From Marilutibacter chinensis (GTDB lineage: Bacteria; Pseudomonadota; Gammaproteobacteria; Xanthomonadales; Xanthomonadaceae), in assembly GCF_021725675.1 (NCBI RefSeq), contig NZ_JAKJPO010000001.1, positions 930,001-994,000 of the forward strand: a stretch of 64,000 nt of DNA, given 5' to 3'. Position numbers and translations under genes: made by a program. The notes beneath the pieces are model-generated. The model did not search any database. It saw nothing but the letters and a program-made list of their open reading frames with translations, and was not told where the DNA came from. Shown here in pieces: positions 10,577 through 18,031 of this stretch (position 1 is its first letter; every line of letters begins with the position of its first letter).

Positions 10577-12199
10577 ATGCTCAACACTCTTCGCCAGCAA
10601 TGGTTCTCCAACATCCGTGGCGACGTGCTCGCCGGCCTCGTCGTCGCGCTGGCGCTGATCCCGGAGGCGATCGCGTTCTCGATCATCGCCGGGGTCGACC
10701 CCAAGGTCGGCCTGTACGCCTCGTTCTCGATCGCCGTGGTGATCGCCTTCGCCGGCGGCCGGCCCGGGATGATCTCGGCGGCGACCGGCGCGATGGCGCT
10801 GGTGATGGTCGACCTGGTCAAGGACCACGGCCTGCAATACCTGCTCGCCGCGACCGTCCTGACCGGCGTGTTCCAGATCGTCGCGGGCCTGCTGAAGCTG
10901 GGGGCGCTGATGCGCTTCGTGTCGCGCTCGGTGGTGACCGGCTTCGTCAACGCGCTGGCGATCCTGATCTTCATGGCCCAGCTGCCGGAGCTGATCGCGG
11001 TTCCGTGGGGGGTCTATCCGATGGTGGCGCTCGGCCTGCTGGTCATCTATGGACTACCGTGGCTTGGGCGCATGCTGTTCCCCGGCATCGGCCTGATCCT
11101 GCTGGTGATCGGCTTCGCGCTGGCAGCCGGCAGCGTGGAAGCGCGCCTGCTCTACTCGGTGACGGTGATCGGCCTCGGCGTCGCGGCAGTGCTGTTCCGG
11201 TGGACCCGCGACCTGGTGCTGCCATCGCCGCTGGTCGCAATCGTGCTGCTGACGGGGCTGGCGCTGTATTTCGGCCTCGAGGTTCCGACCGTCGGCGACA
11301 AGGGCGAGCTGCCCGACAGCCTGCCGGTGTTCCTGCTGCCGGACGTGCCGCTGAACCTGGAGACACTGAAGATCATCGCCCCGGTGTCGGCGACCCTCGC
11401 CGTGGTCGGCCTGCTCGAGTCGCTGCTGACCGCGCAGATCGTCGACGACCTGACCGACACCCCGAGCGACCGCAACCGCGAATGCGCCGGCCAGGGCGTG
11501 GCCAACATCGCCACCGGCTTCATCGGCGGCATGGCCGGCTGCGCGATGATCGGCCAGTCGGTGATCAACGTGAAGTCGGGCGGTCGCGGACGGCTGTCGA
11601 CCCTGGTCGCGGGCGTCGTGCTGCTGATCCTGGTGGTGTTCGCCGGACCGTGGGTGAAGCAGATCCCGATGGCGGCGCTGGTCGCGGTGATGATCATGGT
11701 CTCGATCGGCACCTTCAGCTGGAGCTCGATCAAGAACCTGCGCACCCACCCGGGCACGTCGAGCGTGGTCATGCTCGGCACCGTGATCGTCACCGTGTTC
11801 ACCCACGACCTCGCCAAGGGCGTGCTGACCGGCGTGCTGCTGTCGGGCATCTTCTTCGCGAAGAAGGTCGGACGGGTGCTGCACGTCGGCTCGGCCGCAA
11901 GCGGTGACGGTCGCGAGCGCACCTATACGGTGACCGGGCAGGTGTTCTTCGCCTCGGCGGAGCGCTTCGTGGCGGCATTCGACTTCAAGGAGGCGCTGGA
12001 CCGGGTGGTGATCGACGTGTCCGGCGCCCACTTCTGGGACCTGAGCGCGGTCGGTGCGCTGGACAAGGTCGTGATCAAGTTCAGGCGCGAGGGCGCGCGG
12101 ATCGACGTCGTCGGCCTGAACGAAGCCAGCCGTACCATGGTCGACCGGCTCGGCGTGCACGACAAACCCGATGCCGAGCGCCTGATGGGCGGCCACTGA
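10577..12199 (+). CDS. SulP family anion transporter with STAS domain
   Basis: The protein is 540 aa with 10-12 membrane segments, starting at [20 protein letters not shown], the SulP family signature, at residues 14-33. A cytoplasmic STAS domain follows from about residue 430 ([20 protein letters not shown]). SulP proteins carry sulfate, bicarbonate or other anions across the inner membrane. The start MLNTLRQQW was chosen because family members begin just before the first membrane helix. A two-domain universal stress protein follows after 9 bp, a pairing common for bacterial SulP genes, so the two probably form an operon. Confidence 0.92.
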   Translation: MLNTLRQQWFSNIRGDVLAGLVVALALIPEAIAFSIIAGVDPKVGLYASFSIAVVIAFAGGRPGMISAATGAMALVMVDLVKDHGLQYLLAATVLTGVFQIVAGLLKLGALMRFVSRSVVTGFVNALAILIFMAQLPELIAVPWGVYPMVALGLLVIYGLPWLGRMLFPGIGLILLVIGFALAAGSVEARLLYSVTVIGLGVAAVLFRWTRDLVLPSPLVAIVLLTGLALYFGLEVPTVGDKGELPDSLPVFLLPDVPLNLETLKIIAPVSATLAVVGLLESLLTAQIVDDLTDTPSDRNRECAGQGVANIATGFIGGMAGCAMIGQSVINVKSGGRGRLSTLVAGVVLLILVVFAGPWVKQIPMAALVAVMIMVSIGTFSWSSIKNLRTHPGTSSVVMLGTVIVTVFTHDLAKGVLTGVLLSGIFFAKKVGRVLHVGSAASGDGRERTYTVTGQVFFASAERFVAAFDFKEALDRVVIDVSGAHFWDLSAVGALDKVVIKFRREGARIDVVGLNEASRTMVDRLGVHDKPDAERLMGGH

Positions 12200-12208
12200 G
12201 GACATGCG

Positions 12209-13072
12209 ATGAGCTCTCTGATCAAGACCGATGGCCAGGTGCTGGCCGCCCTCGACCCCTCGACCTACGCCGACAGCGTGGCCGACCACGCCGGCTGGGC
12301 CGCCGCGAAGACGGGCGCGCCGCTGGTGCTGCTGCACGCGCTCGATCGCGACGGCGCCGCTCCCAGCAGGGACCTGAGCGGCAACCTCGCGTTCGGCAGC
12401 CAGGAGGCGCTGCTGGAACAGCTCACGACGGCCGACGCCGAACGCGCGAAGCTGGCGCAGGAACAGGGCCGGGCGCTGCTCGCCCATGCGGTCGATCATG
12501 TCGCCGAGCGCTTCGACCTCGAGGCGGACACCCGGCTGCGCCACGGCGCGCTGGTCGACACCCTCCTCGATGCCGAGGACGAGGCGCGGCTGTTCGTGAT
12601 CGGCAAACGTGGCGAGCACGCCGACTTCGCCCGGGGCCATCTCGGCAGCAACCTCGAACGCGTGGTCCGCGCCGTGCACCGGCCGGTGCTGGTCGCCTCG
12701 CGCGCCTTCAGGCCGGTGCAGCGTTTCATGATCGCGTTCGACGGCAGCGCCACCGCCCGCAAGTGCGTGGAGATGGTCGTCGCCAGCCCGTTGCTCAGGG
12801 GCCTGCCCGGCGTGCTGCTCGCCGCCGGCGACAGTGCACCTGCGGGCATGGACGAAGCCGCAGCGCGGTTGCGCGAAGCCGGCTTCGCGATCGACACCGC
12901 GGTCGTGCCGGGCACCCCGGACGCCGTGATCGCCGCGCAGGTCGCCAGGCAGGCGATCGACCTGCTGGTGATGGGCGCGTACGGGCATTCCCGCATCCGC
13001 CAGCTGATCGTCGGCAGCACCACGACCCAGGTCCTGCGCAGCTGCACGATCCCGGTGCTGCTGCTGCGCTGA
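12209..13072 (+). CDS. tandem universal stress protein
   Basis: This 287-aa cytoplasmic protein has two UspA domains, residues about 8-145 and 160-287. The first keeps VLAALDPSTYADSVADHAGW and VIGKRGEHAD. The second keeps MIAFDGSATARKCVEMV and the ATP-type motif VMGAYGHSRIRQLIVGSTTTQVL. Usp proteins bind nucleotides and support survival under stress; partners of SulP transporters may regulate them. It starts 9 bp after the transporter and is followed within 2 bp by the convergent arsJ gene. Confidence 0.92.
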   Translation: MSSLIKTDGQVLAALDPSTYADSVADHAGWAAAKTGAPLVLLHALDRDGAAPSRDLSGNLAFGSQEALLEQLTTADAERAKLAQEQGRALLAHAVDHVAERFDLEADTRLRHGALVDTLLDAEDEARLFVIGKRGEHADFARGHLGSNLERVVRAVHRPVLVASRAFRPVQRFMIAFDGSATARKCVEMVVASPLLRGLPGVLLAAGDSAPAGMDEAAARLREAGFAIDTAVVPGTPDAVIAAQVARQAIDLLVMGAYGHSRIRQLIVGSTTTQVLRSCTIPVLLLR

Positions 13073-13073
13073 G

Positions 13074-14285
13074 CTACCGATCGCTGCCGGCATGCGCCGG
13101 CAGCGCCAGCGCCACCAGCGCCGCCACCACGACGAACGTCGCCGATACCCACAGGCAGGCGACCAGTCCGCTGCTCTGGTAGACCCAGCCCGACAACACG
13201 GTGCCGAGCAGGCGGCCCATCGCATTGGCCATGTAGTAGAAGCCGACGTCGAGCGAGACCCCGTCCTCACGTGCGTAGCTGACGATCAAATAGCTGTGCA
13301 GCGCCGAGTTGGCGGCGAACAGCACGCCGAACACGCCCAGCCCGATCATCAGGACCGTATGCGGGGAAGCATCTCCGCCGAGTTGCCAAGCCATCAGCAT
13401 CGGCACCAGTGACAACACCGCCGCCCATGCGAACGCGGCCCCGCGTCCGGGCGGATGCCCTTCGCGCCCACGCACGAAGCGCGGCGCCGAGGCCTGCACG
13501 GCGCCATAGCCGATCACCCAGGCGGCGAGGAAGGCGCCCGCCTGCCAGTCGTCCCAGCCGAGCACGGCGACGAGGAACACCGGCAACGCGACCACGAACC
13601 ACACGTCGCGCGCGCCAAACAGGAACAGCCGCGCCGCCGACAGCACGTTGACCGGCCGGCTATTGGAGAACAAGTGGCTGAATTTCGGCTTCGCCCTGGC
13701 CTTGCCGAGGTCGCGCCGCAGCCAGACCAGGCTGCCCATCCACACGAGCGCCAACGCAGCCGCCATCGCCAGCACCGCACCGCGGAAACCAAGCGAGGCC
13801 AGCAATACGCCGCCGAGGAAGAAGCCGACACCCTTGAGCGCGTTCTTCGAGCCGGTCAGCGCCGCCACCCAACGGTAGAGTGTGCCGCCCGCATCCGGCA
13901 CCAGCAGCTTGATGCCGCTCTTGGCGCTCATCTTGTTGAGGTCCTTGGCGATGCCGGACAGCGCCTGCGCGGCCATCACCCATGGCACGGTCAACCACAC
14001 CGAAGGCACCGCCAGCATCGACAGCGCGATCACCTGCATGGCGAGGCCGATGTTCATGGTCCGGTTGAGGCCGATGCGCGCGCCGAGCCAGCCACCGACC
14101 AGATTGGTGACGACGCCGAACACCTCGTAGAACAGGAACAGCAGCGCGATCTGCAACGCGCCGTAGCCGAGCTGGTGGAAGTGCAGCACCACCAGCATGC
14201 GCAGCGCGCCGTCGGTCAGGGTGAACGCCCAGTAGTTGCCGGTGATCAGCGCATACTGGCGCAGCGCGGCGCGGTCGCCGGTCAT
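13074..14285 (-). CDS. arsJ: ArsJ-type organoarsenical efflux permease (MFS)
   Basis: The protein is 403 aa with about 12 membrane segments. It contains [20 protein letters not shown] at the N-terminus and [19 protein letters not shown] near residue 125, both typical of ArsJ-like permeases. ArsJ exports 1-arseno-3-phosphoglycerate, the unstable product made by the partner dehydrogenase from arsenate and glyceraldehyde-3-phosphate, and so gives arsenate resistance. Its ATG overlaps the stop of that dehydrogenase gene (ATGA), a strong sign that both work together. The start was set by this overlap. Confidence 0.9.
   Translation of the reverse strand: MTGDRAALRQYALITGNYWAFTLTDGALRMLVVLHFHQLGYGALQIALLFLFYEVFGVVTNLVGGWLGARIGLNRTMNIGLAMQVIALSMLAVPSVWLTVPWVMAAQALSGIAKDLNKMSAKSGIKLLVPDAGGTLYRWVAALTGSKNALKGVGFFLGGVLLASLGFRGAVLAMAAALALVWMGSLVWLRRDLGKARAKPKFSHLFSNSRPVNVLSAARLFLFGARDVWFVVALPVFLVAVLGWDDWQAGAFLAAWVIGYGAVQASAPRFVRGREGHPPGRGAAFAWAAVLSLVPMLMAWQLGGDASPHTVLMIGLGVFGVLFAANSALHSYLIVSYAREDGVSLDVGFYYMANAMGRLLGTVLSGWVYQSSGLVACLWVSATFVVVAALVALALPAHAGSDR
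13083..13104. terminator. hairpin at the convergent uspA/arsJ ends
   Basis: A perfect 9-bp stem (GCTGCCGGC with GCCGGCAGC) around the loop ATGC lies just inside the 3' end of arsJ and 11 bp past the universal stress protein stop. It could end transcription from the plus strand and slow the minus strand. There is no clear T run, so a role as an intrinsic terminator is uncertain. Confidence 0.4.
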
Positions 14286-15301
14286 CGTCCGGTCGAGCCG
14301 ACCTTGAGGGCCAGTTCCGCGGTGCGGTTCACGTAGCCCCATTCGTTGTCGTACCAGGCGTAGATCTTGACCTGGGTGCCGTTGATGACCCGGGTGGAGA
14401 GCGCGTCGACGATGCTCGAACGCGGATCACTGCGGTAATCGACCGATACCAGCGGGCGTGTCTCGAAGCCGAGGATGCCGGCCAGCGGCACGGCCCTCGA
14501 CGCAGCTTCGAGCAGGCCGTTGACCTCTTCCACCGTGGTCGCGCGTTCGACCTCGAACACGCAGTCGGTCAGCGAGGCATTGGTCAGCGGCACGCGCACG
14601 GCAATGCCGTCCAGGCGCCCGCGCAGTTCCGGGAAGATCTCGGCGATGGCGGTAGCGGAACCGGTCGAGGTCGGGATCAGGCTGCTGCCGCAGGCACGGG
14701 CACGACGCGGGTCCCTGTGCGCGGCATCGACGATGACCTGGGTATTGGTCAGCGAGTGGATGGTGGTGATGCTGCCGTGGCGGATGCCGAGGCCTTCGTG
14801 GATCACCTTGACCACCGGCGCGAGGCAGTTGGTGGTGCACGAGGCGGCGGTGACGATGCGGTGCGCGGCCGGATCGAACAGGTGGTCGTTGACGCCCACC
14901 ACGGTGTCGAGCACGCCGGCCTCCTTGACCGGCGCGGTGACGACGACACGCGGCACGCCCTGGTCGAGATAGGGCTGCAGCACGGCCTGCTTGCGGAACT
15001 TGCCGGACGCTTCGATCACGACGTCGCAGCCCGACCAGTCGCTGTCGGCAATCGCGGTGTTGCGGGTGACCGGAATGCGGCGCTCGCCGATCAGCAGGTC
15101 GTCGCCGTCGTGACGGGCTTCGTGCTGCCAGCGGCCATGGACGGAGTCGAAGTTGAGCAGGTGCGCGAGGGTGGCGGCGTCGGCGCCGGGGTCGTTGATG
15201 CGGACGAACTCGAGTGCGGCGAGGTCGTCGCGTTCGATCGCGGTACGCAGGGTCAGACGGCCCATGCGGCCGAATCCGTTGATGCCGGTTCTGATGGTCA
15301 T
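14282..15301 (-). CDS. glyceraldehyde-3-phosphate dehydrogenase of the ars operon
   Basis: This 339-aa enzyme has the NAD-binding start [15 protein letters not shown], the catalytic cysteine in [12 protein letters not shown] near residue 152, and the C-terminal [11 protein letters not shown]. In ars operons this enzyme adds arsenate to glyceraldehyde-3-phosphate to give 1-arseno-3-phosphoglycerate, which ArsJ then pumps out. The direct coupling to arsJ and nearby arsR and arsH support that role over central glycolysis. No good Shine-Dalgarno sequence precedes its ATG. A long inverted repeat lies between it and arsR. Confidence 0.93.
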   Translation of the reverse strand: MTIRTGINGFGRMGRLTLRTAIERDDLAALEFVRINDPGADAATLAHLLNFDSVHGRWQHEARHDGDDLLIGERRIPVTRNTAIADSDWSGCDVVIEASGKFRKQAVLQPYLDQGVPRVVVTAPVKEAGVLDTVVGVNDHLFDPAAHRIVTAASCTTNCLAPVVKVIHEGLGIRHGSITTIHSLTNTQVIVDAAHRDPRRARACGSSLIPTSTGSATAIAEIFPELRGRLDGIAVRVPLTNASLTDCVFEVERATTVEEVNGLLEAASRAVPLAGILGFETRPLVSVDYRSDPRSSIVDALSTRVINGTQVKIYAWYDNEWGYVNRTAELALKVGSTGR

Positions 15302-15328
15302 GGATTTGTTTTCGGTTCGATTGGGTAG

Positions 15329-15438
15329 GGAAGCCTGCGGGCACGGGGTTGCGGGACACGCCGCAAGTGCATCCCTGTAGGGTCATCGTCGGCGCCCCTG
15401 CCTCCGAAGGTCCCGCAACCCCGTGCCCGCAGGCTTCC
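15329..15438. repeat. 29-bp perfect inverted repeat in the arsR-gapdh gap
   Basis: Bases 15329-15357 and 15410-15438 are exact reverse complements over 29 bp, separated by 52 bp. The pair fills most of the gap between arsR and the dehydrogenase gene. In RNA it would form a very stable hairpin that could partly stop transcription or protect mRNA ends, giving different levels of arsR and the downstream genes. It might also be a REP/REPIN or small inverted-repeat element of this genome. Confidence 0.85.
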
Positions 15439-15470
15439 GGACAGGTTGTCGGCGCTCACGGAAAAGCAGT

Positions 15471-15791
15471 TCAACAACTTTTCTCCCTGGGGGCGCAACG
15501 TGATGTGTCGCCTCCGCAGCAGTTGCGGGTCAGGAATTCGATCAAGGCGTTCATGGTCTCGAAGCGGGCGCGGTAGCGGATGCTGCGGCCACGCTGCTCG
15601 CCTTCAACCAAGCCGGCAGCGGACAACTCCTTGAGATGGAAGGACAAGGTCGCTCCGGGCAATGACAGGGCACCGGCGATTCCGCCGGCCGGCACCCCTT
15701 CCGGGCCTGCTTCGACGAGCAGACGGAACACCGACAGCCGGGTGCTCTGGCCCAGTGCGGACAGCGCGAGGGTTGCATCTTCAATTTCCAT
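15471..15791 (-). CDS. arsR: arsenic-responsive repressor ArsR
   Basis: The protein is 106 aa. It has an ArsR-type winged helix, with LGQSTRLSVFRLLVEAGPEG and the recognition helix LPGATLSFHLKELSAAGLV. Cysteines at 91 and 92 (RNCCGG), 99 and 106 at the C-terminus resemble the As(III) site of the Acidithiobacillus-type ArsR, rather than the CxC site in the DNA-binding helix of plasmid R773 ArsR. It represses the ars genes until arsenite binds. It is divergent from arsH with 42 bp between, where an operator-like repeat lies. Confidence 0.92.
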   Translation of the reverse strand: MEIEDATLALSALGQSTRLSVFRLLVEAGPEGVPAGGIAGALSLPGATLSFHLKELSAAGLVEGEQRGRSIRYRARFETMNALIEFLTRNCCGGDTSRCAPREKSC

Positions 15792-15798
15792 ATATCTA

Positions 15799-15814
15799 GA
15801 ATAATCGAATATTC
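15799..15814. promoter_or_regulatory. putative ArsR operator
   Basis: The AT-rich 16-bp sequence GAATAATCGAATATTC has 5-bp inverted arms GAATA/TATTC. It lies in the 42-bp gap between divergent arsR and arsH, in otherwise GC-rich DNA. Its position allows ArsR to control both directions. Confidence 0.55.
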
Positions 15815-15833
15815 AGAACGGTAGCAATCCCCC

Positions 15834-16622
15834 ATGACAGAGATGCGACTGCCCAACGTGACACCTGAAGCACTCGACAGTCCCAGCCCGGGCAAACTCG
15901 GCCTGGCCGGCGCCGGACACCCGCCACGCATCCTGATCCTGTACGGCTCGCTGCGGCCGGAGTCCTACAGCCGCAAGCTGGCGCTGGAGGCCGAACGGTT
16001 GCTGCAACACTTCGGCGCCGAAACACGGGTGTTCGATCCGCACGACCTGCCCATGGCCGGCAGCGTCGATACCGGCCACCCCAAGGTGCAGGAACTGCGC
16101 ACGCTTTCGCTGTGGTCGGAGGGCCAGGTCTGGGTCAGCCCGGAACGGCACGGCAACATGACCGCGGTGTTCAAGAACCAGATCGACTGGCTGCCGCTGG
16201 AGGACGGCGGCGTGCGCCCGACCCAGGGCCGGACGCTGGCGGTCATGCAGGTCTGCGGCGGCTCGCAGTCGTTCAACGTGGTCAACACCCTGCGCGTGCT
16301 CGGCCGCTGGATGCGGATGGTGACCATCCCCAACCAGTCGTCGGTACCCCAGGCCTGGAAGGAATTCAACGCGGACGGGCGGATGAAGCCGTCGCCGTAC
16401 TACGATCGCGTCGTCGACGTGATGGAGGAACTGTTCAAGTTCACCCTGATGGTGCGCGACCGCAGCGACTACCTGACCAACCGCTACAGCGAGCGGAAGG
16501 GTGACCTGGCGACGCGGATGCTGGCCGGCGCTTCCGGCGCGGTTGAAACGGCAGCCGCAGACAATACTCCCGCGCCGCCCCGCCCGCCCCTGCGCGGCAA
16601 CAGTTGCTGCACCAGTTGCTGA
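15834..16622 (+). CDS. arsH: organoarsenical oxidoreductase ArsH
   Basis: This 262-aa flavoprotein carries the FMN site [18 protein letters not shown] near residue 37, [19 protein letters not shown] near residue 101, and [15 protein letters not shown] near residue 134, all typical of ArsH. ArsH is an NADPH-dependent FMN reductase that oxidises trivalent methylated or aromatic arsenicals to less toxic forms. The C-terminus is unusual in ending with the cysteine cluster SCCTSC, which might bind arsenic. It is divergent from arsR. No terminator is obvious before the mutS remnant. Confidence 0.93.
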   Translation: MTEMRLPNVTPEALDSPSPGKLGLAGAGHPPRILILYGSLRPESYSRKLALEAERLLQHFGAETRVFDPHDLPMAGSVDTGHPKVQELRTLSLWSEGQVWVSPERHGNMTAVFKNQIDWLPLEDGGVRPTQGRTLAVMQVCGGSQSFNVVNTLRVLGRWMRMVTIPNQSSVPQAWKEFNADGRMKPSPYYDRVVDVMEELFKFTLMVRDRSDYLTNRYSERKGDLATRMLAGASGAVETAAADNTPAPPRPPLRGNSCCTSC

Positions 16623-16731
16623 AAGCGACGACTGGAGATCGCGGCCTTCGCCGCCCAAGCTCCCGGGGCATGCCGTTACAATCGACGGCCATGCCGGCGA
16701 CGACCGCGCCCCGACCGACCCCACGAGCACG

Positions 16732-16785
16732 ATGTCCAAGAGCGCCGACAAGACGCCCGAACACACCCCCCTGATGAAGCAGTAA
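16732..16785 (+). pseudogene. mutS: 5' remnant of mutS, cut by the inserted element
   Basis: The ATG at 16732 opens 17 codons ending HTPLMKQ and then a TAA stop. HTPLMKQ matches the conserved MutS N-terminus (E. coli HTPMMQQY), and in Xanthomonadaceae mutS lies next to pncC-lexA-recA, so this is very likely the start of the mismatch-repair gene. Sequence homology stops at codon 17, and lower-GC, unrelated DNA follows. The rest of mutS is not in the window and should lie beyond the right end of the element. A working full-length copy elsewhere cannot be excluded. Confidence 0.8.
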
Positions 16786-16800
16786 GGGCGTGCGACTTAC
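16765..16800. other. left junction (putative attL) of the integrated element
   Basis: The break between mutS codons and foreign sequence falls at about 16783, after the CAG codon for Gln17. The attachment core is probably the end of the matching mutS codons (about 16764-16782). No integrase gene is near this end, so it is expected at the other end. The second copy of the core is outside the window, so the exact crossover cannot be set. Confidence 0.55.
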
Positions 16801-16950
16801 TTACGTCCCTATCCATCTGTTTTAATTAGGCTTCTCCTTCGCCATTTCGGGATGTTCGGCGTTTTGGCTACCCGTTGGCGACCCTTTCCCCAGCCTTCAT
16901 TCCCTAGAACACACGCTCCTGACGACTGCCATTGAGGCGCGGATCAAGGT

Positions 16951-16974
16951 CATGAGTGGATGCACCCACTCATG
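16951..16974. terminator. hairpin at the end of the M15 peptidase gene
   Basis: Perfect 9-bp arms CATGAGTGG and CCACTCATG flank a 6-nt loop. The repeat overlaps the stop codon of the minus-strand peptidase gene. Its core GAGTGG-N6-CCACTC is the same shape as the operator-like repeats found near promoters of this element, so it may be a protein-binding site rather than a terminator. There is no T run. Confidence 0.5.
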
Positions 16975-17773
16975 CTTTCCACGGGGAACGGAAGTCCGTG
17001 CTCACCGGGCACTGTTGAGGCCCCTCGAACACGGGCATTGGCAAGGACCACCACGCGCTCCAGTCGAGACGCGACGTGGACACGCTCCACTCCCATGGGC
17101 GGCGGCACACGAAGCCGACGCACTCCTCAGCTGGCGTGATGGCCAGCGGGTCCAGACCAGGCCAAAGGGGCGGCAAGGGCTCGGGCACCACGGCCGCCAC
17201 CCTTACCTCCTGCCCGGCCCTATAAGAACGAATAGAACGAATGGCCAGAAGGCAGGGCGCCCGAAGCTCGACGTGGGGCATGTCCTTGAAGTCGGTCCAA
17301 GCCCCACCCCACCGCAAGCCGGCCGCCTGGGCCAGTTCCCCGTAGCGCTCGTATCCCTGGCGAACGTGGTCGTTCTTGAGGTTCCAGCTGGGTCGCCCCC
17401 GCTTGTGGATGACCATGTCGGCGGCGAAGCCGTGGTTGTGGCAGCTTCGACCCGGGCCGACCTGAGTCACGCCCTTCTGGCTGGCCAGCAGCTCGGCCTG
17501 GCGTTCCTCCGACCGGTAGCCCTCGGCCAGTCGCAGGTCGTAGCCCTCCTCTTTCATCTGCTGCTGGATCCGTTCCAGCTTGGCACGAAGGTCGGGGTGG
17601 ACGCCGTCCCACTGAGGAGCATCTGTGTGGCGGTGGAACAACCGCTTGAACAGCCCCGGCTTCTTGCCGTGGACATCGGCGATCGAGTCGGCAGGAACGT
17701 GGGCAAGAGCCGGCACGCCAACCGCAAGCAACAGGATGGACGCAAGCAGCGCCTCCATTGAACGAGATTTCAT
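16970..17773 (-). CDS. secreted M15-family peptidoglycan peptidase
   Basis: The protein is 267 aa. A signal peptide ends near VPALAH. The M15 (VanY/endolysin-type) domain spans about residues 50-170, with LRLAEGYRSEERQAELLASQ, the zinc-ligand region SCHNHGFAADMV and WTDFKDMPHVEL. It should cut peptide stems of peptidoglycan in the periplasm, a job useful for pilus or transfer machinery to pass the wall. About 95 residues after the domain match nothing I know and may reflect a 3' rearrangement. AAGGAGG precedes the ATG. It is the first gene inside the left end. Confidence 0.8.
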   Translation of the reverse strand: MKSRSMEALLASILLLAVGVPALAHVPADSIADVHGKKPGLFKRLFHRHTDAPQWDGVHPDLRAKLERIQQQMKEEGYDLRLAEGYRSEERQAELLASQKGVTQVGPGRSCHNHGFAADMVIHKRGRPSWNLKNDHVRQGYERYGELAQAAGLRWGGAWTDFKDMPHVELRAPCLLAIRSIRSYRAGQEVRVAAVVPEPLPPLWPGLDPLAITPAEECVGFVCRRPWEWSVSTSRLDWSAWWSLPMPVFEGPQQCPVSTDFRSPWKA

Positions 17774-17967
17774 GAGTAGGCCTCCTTACTCATACGGGTC
17801 TACTCTTCATGCAAAAGGAAAATCGGAAACGCGCAAGGCCCCCTTGCCAATCCGAAATCCTTGTATAGAAAAGAAGAGGCAGGCCTTCTCCTTGCCTGCT
17901 GCTTCCCGGCCCGATGAGGTCTCCTGTCGGTCCCGTAGTCGGGTCGGGAAGCTCTTCTACCCCCCCC

Positions 17968-18014
17968 TTGCGCGTTTCCCGCTGCGTGTTACTCGTGAGT
18001 AGACACCCCTACTC
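17968..18014 (+). promoter_or_regulatory. element-type promoter with operator, YadA-like gene
   Basis: TTGCGC (17968-17973), a 16-bp spacer and TACTCG (17990-17995) form the promoter layout shared across the element. TACTC-GT-GAGTA is a short palindrome over the -10. GAGTAG-ACACCC-CTACTC (17997-18014) follows it, an inverted repeat seen near several other promoters here. Confidence 0.6.
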
Positions 18015-18031
18015 GTCGGAGGACACCCACC

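Noticed and set aside
11054..13270. A 738-aa minus-strand open frame opposite SulP and the universal stress protein
   Set aside because: Antisense shadow with His/Arg/Gln-rich composition and no domain. The plus-strand genes are convincing.
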